DNA from: Dicyema japonicum
Lineage: Eukaryota > Dicyemida > Rhombozoa > Dicyemidae
DNA: 64,000 nucleotides
Reading direction: 5' to 3'
Assembly: GCA_011109175.1 (NCBI GenBank)
Contig: RDEW01000067.1
Location: 127,609-191,608, forward strand
Shown: piece by piece, positions 42,801 through 52,585 of the stretch
Numbering within the stretch: the first letter of the stretch is position 1
How the letters are laid out: each line of letters starts with the position of its first letter
Translations under genes and position numbers: made by a program
The notes under the pieces: model-generated
Told to the model about the DNA's origin: nothing
The model's database searches: none
The model's input: only the letters and a program-made list of their open reading frames with translations

Positions 42801-44012
42801 TCACAGATTTATATTCGGGTTTCTGGACTTGGTTAGGAACCTTCGTAACATTGGAATGACTACTTTGGGGGTGACTACCAACTTAAGATTATATTCCAGT
42901 TTAAAAGTCAGGACAACATCTTTGCTCACAAAGAAATTCTCCATGTATACTTTATTGTCTGAAACAAGAGAGATATGACTTATCATATTTTGAGTACCAT
43001 TTTGAAGTTGTAACTTTTTTGGCTGGTCAATCATTCTCCAAGAATTGAATAATTGCATCTATATTCCACAAATTATAATACATAGAGATTAATGTCTTCG
43101 ACGATGACTTCGATTTGCTGTTTATTTCTCGAATATTCGGAATCTTGAATTCCCTTGCGTAACTCGTCTTTGAGATTTTCGCTCAGAATTAGAGAAATGT
43201 TGAAAATTTTTAATTTTTGCGGCTTTTGGTTCTGAGTTACATTTTCTACAATCATAGACGGCACAAACTGGTCACTTTCAAACCTTTGATTTCCTCAGTC
43301 GACCCCACTAGGGTGTCCAGGGGAATTAAAGGTTCTATTTGAGGGACAGATGTGCACGTGGATATATTGCAAACAGCGGAATCTCTAGTTTTGGCTTTAC
43401 TGAGCTGATCTTGTAGAACTGAATTTATCACAAAAACTCGGATACCTTCGGTTGACGACAGTAAACTCAAACATCTGGGAGATCCCCTGTATATTGACAA
43501 CCTTGAATAGATAAAACCGTAAACGTTGATTGCCCGTTCATATTTTGGCAGAGATCCGACAGAGAAGCCGTAAACCACCCAACAGATCTCTCCAAAGAGG
43601 TCTCGTGGGCGATGATCTCGATTACTATCCTTGTCGACAAATTCTTAAATCCCTGCTTTATCATTACGCCCTTTTGAAATGATCCCCATTTACTTGGTTA
43701 TAGTTGACCTCTGTCGAGTTATTCGCTGTTAGTGTCGGTCCCTTGTATGTTCTCCCTGTGAAAACTCCGAAGGTTGTGTCAAAAATGGAATAATTAAGGC
43801 TAAATAGATTTGAAGAGTTATTCTAGACTTATAATATGGGAAACATTAGGAATTTGAAATTTATCGACTCGTATAATGAATATATCAGTATTTTTGCTGG
43901 TTGCATATAAATTGGAATCTTTGTATGATTGGGGGGTCTTGCGACTTTGGCAAACTCTTAAATAGTCGTCAACATTCTGTGAGTATGCTTTTTCGTCAAT
44001 TTGTGGCTTCAT
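39882..44012 (-). CDS. NPHP4: Nephrocystin-4-like protein, copy A
   Basis: NPHP4 acts at the ciliary transition zone. About 17 exons join to roughly 1240 residues (vertebrate NPHP4 is about 1430). Introns (minus strand): 43823-43844, 43656-43693, 43502-43524, 43268-43308, 43059-43081, 42863-42882, 42710-42734, 42421-42441, 42202-42222, 42080-42102, 41840-41862, 41600-41623, 40978-41000, 40893-40914, 40466-40495, 40176-40199; lengths 20-41 nt. Diagnostic stretches: SIFDTTFGVFTGRTYK (N-terminal C2-like), LSIYRGSPRCLSLL, KTIFFTYQFYDQEF, HIDIWDATSLMLIG, then RKRKMERMEKVR and DLRTVQAYRSQNKYEQ, GRAEFFEVEVHN, HVFRFMGSGNEMFKKN, KFFVSHPFEV, and at the end RVSYRNTYSVEKTFKLSC and AEIYVF. Start at ATG 44012. 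Two blemishes: one G short at the 41624 junction, and a frame slip near 41450 (DSFGL stop). Otherwise all phases agree. Confidence 0.88.
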
Positions 44013-44640
44013 TATTTCTCGGTTGTTTCCAAGCAACAAATGATTATTTATGAAATACAAATTCGATTATGTCGTGTGATCCACCATTTGCTTTATAATC
44101 GCCGGGTAAGTACAAAGCACCTACTTTGGCTATCAAACCAACTTCTGACACAAGAGGTACAGCTAACGCAGACGGACCCATTGAAGGTCGCTGACAGCCA
44201 ATCAAAAAACACTAGAACACCCCACGGGGTTACAAATCAACCAACTTCTCTATGTCTCACTTTGTCCTCTTTCCTTAGTGCAATAACATATGATCTGTCA
44301 GTTATGACTCAATAATCGACCATAATCATATTTTACTGAAGTTAAAAAAATAAACCTTCGTTTGGAAAAGAGTCTCTTGGAATTACAACTACAAATGTGC
44401 CAACTGGAGTCTCTACATATTAACTACTGACAGCCTGCTGAGGTACCTATATCTACGTGGTTTCTCCTCCCTTGACAAAGTGGGGTCTATATTAACTGCA
44501 CTGCCCCGGAATCAAAATAGATTTCAGTACCAAACCTAGCTACCACTTTGATCAGAGGTTTCAAAATGGGAGGCGCGAAAAGCTTATCAGAAATATTATT
44601 TTTGTAAAATTAGATCTATAAGGTAGAGTGTTATCCGCAC
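44013..44640 (+). other. NPHP4 upstream region with a possible unknown exon
   Basis: Contains the NPHP4 promoter side. On the plus strand around 44335-44425 a frame reads KLKKINLRLEKSLLELQLQM with leucine spacing like a coiled coil, and farther on YHFDQRFQNGRREKLIRN. Both are kept at 62990-63300 with single-base differences. Not recognised; could be the end of a plus-strand gene truncated by the following LINE. Confidence 0.3.
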
Positions 44641-45150
44641 CTCGGTGCTAGTCAAGGACAATAAACCGGACATTGTGGTACACGATGAGGAGTCTAGCCA
44701 AGTCCTTATCATAGAAATTGGCATCACGTCTCAAGACCGTTTGCAGACTGTGGAGGTGGAGAAAATAGGAAGTATGACTTGCTTGCAAACGAGATGGGGC
44801 AGATGCTTGGTTGCAAGGTCCTCGTTATTCCTATAGTAATGACGTGGAAGGAATTGCAACAAAGTACCACAAGGGTTATCTGAAGCAGTTGGGGTAGATA
44901 GGAAGCTCCAGGCCTATCTACAGTCACTGGATTAAAGCGGACCCTAGAGAGCCTGACACTGGAGTATAGGAGGCAGAGCCCGGAGATGCCAAATGGGCAG
45001 AGGGTTCAATTGGACAAGGCACTATCGGAGTTGTTTTAGCAACCAGAATCGAACCTGCCTGAGGAGGCTGGCAAACAGGCAAACGAGGAAGGTTGTTGAT
45101 TATTAAATATTAACTTTTTATTGTTGGTTAAATAAAGTGGCTTGGTTTTT
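44640..45150 (+). mobile_element. 5'-truncated R2-like element (3' end only), copy A
   Basis: Starts abruptly within the endonuclease domain (LVKDNKPDIVVHDEESSQV, IEIGITSQDRLQTVEVE) and follows Element II to its last codons (NLPEEAGK) and 3' tail gttaaataaagtgg. A typical incomplete reverse-transcription product of the Element II family. Frameshifts at 44765 and a TAG replacing a Gln codon. Duplicated at 63330-63850. Confidence 0.9.
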
Positions 45151-45221
45151 TTAAAATAATATAGTTATTAATTTAAAAATTATATTTTTTTAAATCAATT
45201 CAATTTAAATTAGTTCACAGC

Positions 45222-45310
45222 ATGGATAAATTCTTGCCTCAGATGCAATGCGATTTAAATATCGAACTCGTTTATTAATGAATAATGAACTACGAGTAGC
45301 ACTCTCCTCA
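45222..45310 (+). other. Possible short exon or gene start
   Basis: ATG at 45222 (MDKFLPQMQCDLNIE), shared with 63919 in the other segment, where it continues SFINE then stop. It lies just after the R2-like tail. Too short to assign. Confidence 0.2.
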
Positions 45311-45429
45311 ATAACACTGAGATTTAAAAAAAACTGTGTCAAGAATAAAAAAATTATCTTTGTTGCGGACCTGGTGGATTCCCATTATTTTACTGAAAAA
45401 TCTATAAACATTTTTCATCGGATTCAAAA

Positions 45430-45815
45430 ATAGAACGATCAACTCCCGTACATTTAACCACGTTGTCGGATTTTATCAGCAAAGGATTATCAAACAAACC
45501 GAGACATCTGAAAACTCCTTTTTGTTTCGTGGATATTCACAAGGCGTTCGACTCCGTTCCAAGGACAAACTTAATTAGAAAATATTCAAATCCGAAATCC
45601 CTGGAAACCTTAACTCTGGTTTCCAAACTCCCCTTTTAATAGAAGGTTTGCTTTGGAGATTGGCATCACGACTTCTTCGAATCGTCCCCCAGATATCACC
45701 CCTATCCCCTTTATTATCAAACCAATTTACTGACGATCTATCTTCTTATCTCAGAAAATAAGAATGAAATCTTATTAACTTAAGCAGATGACATTGTTCT
45801 GTCCACAAGTGTATT
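45430..45815 (+). mobile_element. LINE RT fragment (plus strand)
   Basis: Reads TPFCFVDIHKAFDSVPR around 45520-45570 (motif A), then after breaks PLSPLLSNQF and ADDIVLSTS at 45786-45812 (motif C). Remnant; the adjoining 45816-46770 remnant is on the opposite strand. Confidence 0.7.
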
Positions 45816-46770
45816 AATGTTTTCTTTGTATACCATCTCTTCCATTAGTTTGAAGGCCCTTTTCTGGGTTGCGAAGATTTTCTGGATGTTCGTATAAGAG
45901 GCCAGTGGTCCTCATGAAGTACACGCATATGAAATGCATGGTTCGATGTACTGTGAGTAGAGCGTTTTAAGTATAGGGTGATGTCCAATTTTCCATAGAT
46001 CTGTTAGGCATTTCAGAAGGTTGATTTTCTTCTCACATTTGTTCTGCACGCTAGTGACATATCTCGAAAAGTTCATGTGCGTATTGAAAGTCAGACCCAA
46101 TATTTTTTGCCATTTGCTGAACGGCAATTATCTTCCTCCGCAGTAACTTTATTGTCCTGTTCGACAATTTTTTGTCCGAGGTATAGAGAGTTGTAACAGA
46201 TTTTTCGGTATTGATTGACATGCGATTTTTATTAAACCACTCGAGTAGTCGACCTATGTGGTGTTGTATTCTTTCCGTCGCTGTTTGGATGTTCTGATCC
46301 TGTGAGGCTAGGACGATATCGTCTGCATAAGCAGAAACAGGTCGTCTTCTCCATTCGGCGTCGGAATGTTATCGTAAATAAATTGAATAGATGGTGATAC
46401 GGCGAGCCCTGAGGTACTCCATTTGGGAATAAACGGGAGACAGAATGAATGTTTCCAATGCACACTCTACCTCTTCGTCCGCTAAGGAAGTTCATCAGCC
46501 AGCGTTTAAGGTTTTCAAGGATATCTGATTGGTAGATTTTCCATGTTAGGTTCTTCGTCGGCACAAAGTCGAAAGCTTTGTGGACACAGTTTTCTGGTGT
46601 CTTGGCTTGCACAGAAATCCAGAGCGAATAAAGTTAGTCAGGGATGTGAGGAAGCTCGTTGTGGACCGATATTTTCTGAAACCATGCTGGAACAGTTTAT
46701 CGGGAGTCCTTTCAGTGATTTTTGTGATGATATGCTATTCCAGAATTTTTGACATTGAGCATAAGAGAGA
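45816..46770 (-). mobile_element. LINE RT fragment (minus strand)
   Basis: From 46612 down: HKAFDFVPTKNLTWKIY, WLMNFLSGRRGRVCIGN and SRLFPNGVPQGSP (motif B). An ASQDQNIQTA-type stretch follows in another frame. At 46127-45912 LGLTFNTHMNFSRYVTSV, LLKCLTDLWKIGHHPILK and LYSQYIEPCISYACTS complete the RT thumb. Jockey-like. Several frameshifts. Confidence 0.8.
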
Positions 46771-46869
46771 AATAGACCTGAAAGAAGCTGGGTCTTCTTT
46801 CGGTTTTCCTGACTTCAATACTGAGCGAATGCTTGCAAGTTTCCATGTAGTTGGGATTGAGTTATAATT

Positions 46870-47261
46870 AATCGACAGTTGTTGATTTTGGTCAGGGTAC
46901 CGATTCCCTCATTTCCCAGGTTTTTCAGAGGATTATGGGAATTCAGTGTGGACCATCAAAATGTGTTACTTATGTTTGGCTTAGGGATGCAATTACTTCC
47001 TTTTCCGTAAAATAAGTTAATTGATTCTTTTTCTGTTTTCTTAGCGGCGGATCGGGTGAGTCAGTCCTCATGTGGTTTTTGTGAGAGATTTTCGCGTAGT
47101 ATTTTACTAGGGCGTTTAGGTCCTTTTGAATGAATTTTTCGTTTTAGGGTGTCCTCTCATCCACCTTCGAGATATTTCGAAATGTCTTCCAGACTTCGGA
47201 TGTTCACCGGTTACGATTTAATAAAGTAAAGACCATCTTCCATTTAACTTTCTGTATTTTC
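46870..47261. other. No recognisable gene; left flank of third duplicated segment
   Basis: Unique sequence in the window. No coding frame recognised. Confidence 0.4.
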
Positions 47262-47264
47262 GCA

Positions 47265-47437
47265 GGCGCAAGTGAACAAGACGTCTCTCGCGTCGCAGGC
47301 GCAAGTGAACAAGACGTCTCTACGGCAAGTGGAACAAACAAAAAATCCTTGGGTAGGACCGCGTACTTTTCCCGATTCAACCTTTCGGCCTTCTCTCTAT
47401 TTAATAAAATACTAATTTGACAGCGAACACAGCACAT
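47265..47437 (-). mobile_element. LINE 3' end, nuclease-like domain, third copy
   Basis: Same RLNREKYAVLPKDF / PLAVETSC segment as 15165-15450 but with the 35-base tandem duplication inside it, and truncated. Confidence 0.6.
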
Positions 47438-47487
47438 TCTTATGACATAAAAAAATTAATTTTCTCCGCTGAAATTAGCTAGCAGTG

Positions 47488-47549
47488 AGCGAAGCGGAGC
47501 GTAATCCCTCCTCAGGAGCTAAGTGGCTATAAGCGAAGCGAACGACCAG
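47488..47549. other. GC-richer motif island with gcgaagcg repeats, third copy
   Basis: Identical in its core to 15484-15545 (gagcgaagcggagcg, cctcctcaggag, aagcgaagcgaacgacc). Confidence 0.35.
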
Positions 47550-47817
47550 GTAATTCTTAATAAATATAATTGAATTTTTTTATTATTAACACAAAAATTA
47601 AGTAAATTTAAACTGAGAGACAGTCTAAATACCATGAGTAATGCAACAAAAGTATGGAGTATTTCATTAAGTCCTTTAGCACTCACTCAACTCTTAATCA
47701 TGACGTGTTAGGCAGATCCTTAAAAAACGAAAGCCGTTTTTTCTTCACCAGAATCTCCCTCACTAGGTCTCAATAGTCTTTCTTGGTCCTTATTCAACTT
47801 TGATTTTTAAGCGTGCT

Positions 47818-48230
47818 GCACTTGAATGAAGATGCTCGCCAATCGTTCAAGCGATCCCTTGTTTTTCCTTATTTGTCTTAGAACTTCATTAAGAATTTCA
47901 GTATCCGTCCAAGGAATATTTTTTCAGAAAATTATAGTAGTCTCCCTCATGACGTTTGTCGGTTTGTTGGGCCCATTCATAGGCAGTGAACAAACAAATC
48001 CCAGAGTGCCTTCGTGATTAACGTACTTATAGGTTCTATGGAATTCTCAAGGCTTTCACATAATTTTCACTGAACTTATTTTTTTGTGGAAAACGTAAAA
48101 ATTGGGGAATTTCCCCCCTATTTCGGGGTCTGACTATACTTTGTCTACAATTCCACTAGCATCTAGTGCCACCATAAACACCGTTTTAGTACCATCTCTC
48201 ATCGAAAAAAGAATTACCCAGTAGAGTTCA
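47818..48230 (-). pseudogene. Unrecognised minus-strand coding remnant, third copy
   Basis: Same segments as 15835-16260 (TDTEILNEVLRQIRKNKGS end conserved). No recognised family. Confidence 0.38.
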
Positions 48231-48458
48231 ATTCATAAAAAATTGAATAATAATTCAACAGTTTTGAGTATTTCAGAATTGAATATGTATAAAATCGGAT
48301 CAAAAAATACAGGAACATTACGAGTATTTTCAGAATCGCACTTGACCCGTTATTAAGTTTAATAAAATTTAATTTTTCTTATAAATAATATTATTTTTTA
48401 TAAAAGTCAAATAATTTTTTAAATTTACATAATTATAAATTCAAAATTTTGTTAGAAA

Positions 48459-50817
48459 ATGGAAATACCCTCATTATATGCGCATTGCCTTGAACATATT
48501 CGAACAGATTTTTATTTTAAAAAATGTGAAGAATTAAATGAAAAAACTAAAAACATGATTTTTAAAAGAGTATTTAAGGAACTGATATATTCGAACGATC
48601 CATATCCAGATGAAGATCTATATGATCAATATACGTTTATAGACACGATCTCAGATGGAGTACAGAAAAATGTTTTCTGCGTTGAATTCATTGATGACAT
48701 TGACGTTAAGGATGTTGTCAAGATGATTCAAGTTTATCCGAATTTATCGAATATTAAATTATGCAAAATAACTTCATCACAAAAGAATCCTTTACTACCA
48801 TTCTCACCTAATAATGTCCAATCATTCTCACTTCAGAGTTATCATAACCCAGATATGCTACATTCCCTATTTATGACTGGATTTAATAAAATAACATCCT
48901 TGAACTTGGCTGTATACATTATAGAAAAAAATATTTAAAAACAGCACAATTAAAATAATGGATAAACTGGAAAACATAAACTTTATGAACGTTGTAATTA
49001 CTGACTTTGAAGAATTTGCTGCTAACTTAAACTGTCCAGAGGCCCTGTGGTTTAATTTATATCAAATTCAGTTATTTTACGCATATGAATAATTATTATG
49101 TTGTTGAAACAGATGATACTTGTAAAGTTAATTGTATTCCTCTTCTTGATAAGACCATCAATCTTAAATTTCTCGATTTATCGGGATGTATTGTAGACAT
49201 GGAGAAATTAACAAAGTTATCGATTATAATAATCATAGCTACTTAAGCAAAAAAGGATTGAAAAAAAATCATTTTGACCAACTTATAAGTTTCAATGTGA
49301 ATATAAATGAATGGGTAATTTTTACGATATAATATAGATTGATAAAGAATTACTTATAAATAACTTAATCAGGCCTCTCTTCACGTTCCAATGTGAACAT
49401 AAAATGTATGAAATTTTTAATGGGATTTGCAATTCGAATTACAAATTCCGATATAAATTATTAAGTCGATTTTTGAAAGTATTTTGAACATATTAGTTTA
49501 GTTTTGAGTCTTAAACCTATGGATGAAAATGAAGATCCGAAAATTTCTTGTAAGTGAATTGTTTTACTCCAGCTTTACTTTAGCCAGTATTATCAAAAAC
49601 TATCAAATATCGTACCTTAACCGTTGGTATGTGTTGATTTTATCTTTAGTATGATTTACGATGGTATTTGTAAAATTGTTAAGCATTACCGATTATTTAG
49701 TTACGAAATGGTAATTTAATTTAAATTTTTAGAATGCTTGTAATTGTTTAAAGATATTTCACTTTTTAAAACCATGGGAAACATCAATTTTCGTTTGCAC
49801 ATTTTTTATTTTAGTTGCCTTCGTTTTCATTCATTCTTAAAGGAACTTATTGTTGGTATGAAGACGATAGTTATGATTACGATACATGTCGTTCTATTTT
49901 AAAAGGCATGAGCATAGAATTTTTGACTTATCTTGGATATTCAGGTCTTGTGAAAGTTTAAATTAATGACAGGATAATTTTAGTACTGCTGTGAATCTTG
50001 TGAAACATGCGACGAGAAGGGTTATGGCATATTCAATGTATTGAGATATCTTCTAGGTATTTGAAATATATTTATTTAGACGAAAATGAAAGAAATGTGG
50101 ATTTGTTTATTGATTTGGATGGAATTTCTCGAATTCATAATTTTTTAGAAAGATTTCCATTAGAAGATCAAAACCATAATATCATAATTCCAATTATTAA
50201 AGTCGTCGAAACTCTAGCTAAATTTCAAAAAGCTAGAAGTTTACTTGCTACGTGTGGAATAATAGAAGATTTATTGTAAAATCGGTGTTTCATTAAAAGA
50301 AATCCTGATTACGATGTACTTAATTTTAATGCGCATTATTTTATCTACAGTTGCATGTGTCTGATATTGAGTGATCCAAATTATATTTTGCCCACATTTG
50401 AAAATTTGGATTTCGTTGATTTGAGTCCAAAGGAATTCATTCTAAATAAAATTTGTCAATTTATAAAAGAAAATCCGTATGAAGCAGATTGCGATATCCA
50501 TAGTAGGTAATTTAATTTTCTATGTCGAAGGTCAATGATACCAACAATAAAATTGTTAAGTATGAATACAGACGAGCGAATTTGGCTTTGGGTTGTATGG
50601 GAATTTGCTAATTTAACCACTAAATATCGTTAATCTTTACTTTAATAATAGCAAATCTTTTTATGGACATGTTAGTTCCCCATAACATTATTGAGAAAAT
50701 TGAGAATATATGTTGTCAATCCAATATGGAAGAGATCCATTCATACGCTGCTATTTTTAGAACAAATTACAATGTTGTTATTTTTATTATATTTAGGATT
50801 ATATTAATCGTCATTAA
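48459..50817 (+). pseudogene. ZYG11/ZER1-like receptor, copy 3 (frameshifted)
   Basis: Same plan as copies 1 and 2. Exon 1 begins MEIPSLYAHCLEHI (BC-box intact) but loses one base at about 48899 (acatccttgaac instead of acatcccttgaac) and one more in the following A-run, breaking the frame. The middle and 3' exons are the best preserved: FFTLASIIKNYQ, then 50007-50279 with LFIDLDGISRIHNFLERFP, then SPKEFILNKICQFIKENP. The first intron (gtggtttaat...aaattcag, 25 nt) splices in frame here. No retrotransposon lies upstream in this copy. Confidence 0.85.
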
Positions 50818-51012
50818 TTAAATATTCAAGTAAACAAATCTCTTTATTAATAAATTAACAATATGTATTCATTTCTTAGTCGCCATTACAGAGGCTTGCA
50901 ACTTATTATTTATTGCTAGACTGATTTTTTTTCTTACAAATCAAAAATGTTTTTAACAATAATGAAATGTGAAGCTACACTCCATGTTTATTTCTTAAAC
51001 ATTATTTTAATA
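50818..51012. other. 3' flank of ZYG11-like copy 3
   Basis: Same as 35481-35685; ends in the target duplication taata (51008-51012). Confidence 0.4.
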
Positions 51013-51478
51013 TGTCACGGCCCATACGTGGCCTCGGCCCAAACATGGTCGAGGCTAATAAACTTACAAAATTTTCTATAGCAGAATTAACTTAAATATA
51101 CCCAATAAGTTTACCTCTGATATTATAAATTCTGTAGAATGCAAAAATTGAGAGATTCAAATTAAAAATTAATTACCAAATGTCACAGTAATAGTATCTT
51201 CGTGCTAAAAAAATTTTTATTTTGTTTAAAAAATATAAAATAAAATCTAATTATTTAAATAACTACTAGAATAGCAAAAGCAAAGCTTTGACCAAAATAT
51301 TAAATTTAAGTCTTGTTCTTTTATCCATGTACATGAAACTTTAACTCTATACCATAACCCTAAATTCTAAACACTGACCCTAACTAAAAACACTAAACAT
51401 TAACCCTAACCAAAAACCCTCAAAGTGTAAATTATTAAACATAATTTATTAATTAAATTATTTAGCGTTTTCGATCAC

Positions 51479-52548
51479 TTAAACTCGTGACCTGTGAATA
51501 TTTTTATCCTCTCTGTTATTGAGAAAACAATTATCTCCATCGTTTTTGGTTACTTCATAGATGGTACAGTCAAGCTTATCGTAAAGTGCCATTATACGAT
51601 GAGCAGGATTTTTGTCATGATCTCATCCTTTATGGACCTCGTCACCAATTTTTAAAGTTTCGTCGTCGTTTCTCCACCTTCTTTTTTCAATCATTTTTCG
51701 TGCAGCTACTTTGGTATATATTCGTGTCTCTTCTCTTGCTTCATCCACTTCATAAGACAGAAAATTTGACAAATCCTCCGGTATTGCTTCCTGTGGATAC
51801 TTACATCCCATAAATATAAAGAATGGCATTTGTTTCGTTGCCTCGTGTATCGAAATGTTGTAATCAAAAAACATTTTTTTAAATGAAGAACATAGCTCCC
51901 ACTCTCTCCACTGGAAGGTAATATAGAGGAAATCCATTTTTATTGATTGGTTTAATCTTAATTTATAATTTATTTTTTTACCTTTTTACTTGACCTTGTA
52001 TCCATGGAGCACACCATTTACCATGAATATACTTTACTCGAGGTTCCATTAACATGTCGGTCATCAATTTATTTTTAAATTCTTTTCCGTTATCCATGTG
52101 TAATAATAGCGGGGGCCATATGTATAAATTTTTTTGAAAAGTTTCAACTACTTCCTTTGAATTTTTGGAGTAGAGAGTTTCGACCACGCCAAATTTGCTG
52201 AAACAATCAACAACAGTCAAAAGCTACAGAAAATTAATGAGAAAAGACACATATGAATAACCCAAGTTTTTGTCAGAATAACGTCACAAATCGATCAGAT
52301 CGGCTATATATCTGTCGCGTGGGTAATTTACCACAATTGGTGTTATCGGAGGTTTTGTTTCCAAAAGCCTCTTAGACGTAATTTATAATTTGTTTCCTAC
52401 AAATGAGCAATTATAAATATACGTAGATATATGGTACATCGTTTTCAAACGTAAAACTACTGGCAAGCCTTTTATAACGCCTCTTATCAGATATTGTCAG
52501 ATCTGAAGGGAACAAGTCAAATTCTTTAAATTCCTTAATTATTTTCAT
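51479..52548 (-). pseudogene. Ginger-like transposase (integrase fold), copy 3
   Basis: ATG at 52548 (MKIIKEFKEFDLF, then KRRYKRLASSFTFENDVPY). Introns: one ending about 52373; 27 nt between GYSY and LLTVVDCFSKF (about 52221-52247); 25 nt (51962-51986) between VKR and LNQSIK. The core motif RDRYIADLIDL carries the first catalytic Asp, MDNGKEF the second; the catalytic Glu of VERFN is Lys here (VKRLN), and a CGA in copy 2 is TGA here after LIDL. The tail ATKQMPFFIFMG and KIGDEVHKG is followed by a TGA and then an in-frame C-terminal segment to 51479. Catalytically dead as read. Confidence 0.78.
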
Positions 52549-52585
52549 ATCGTAAAGAAACAATCGAACAACAATAACCATCAGT

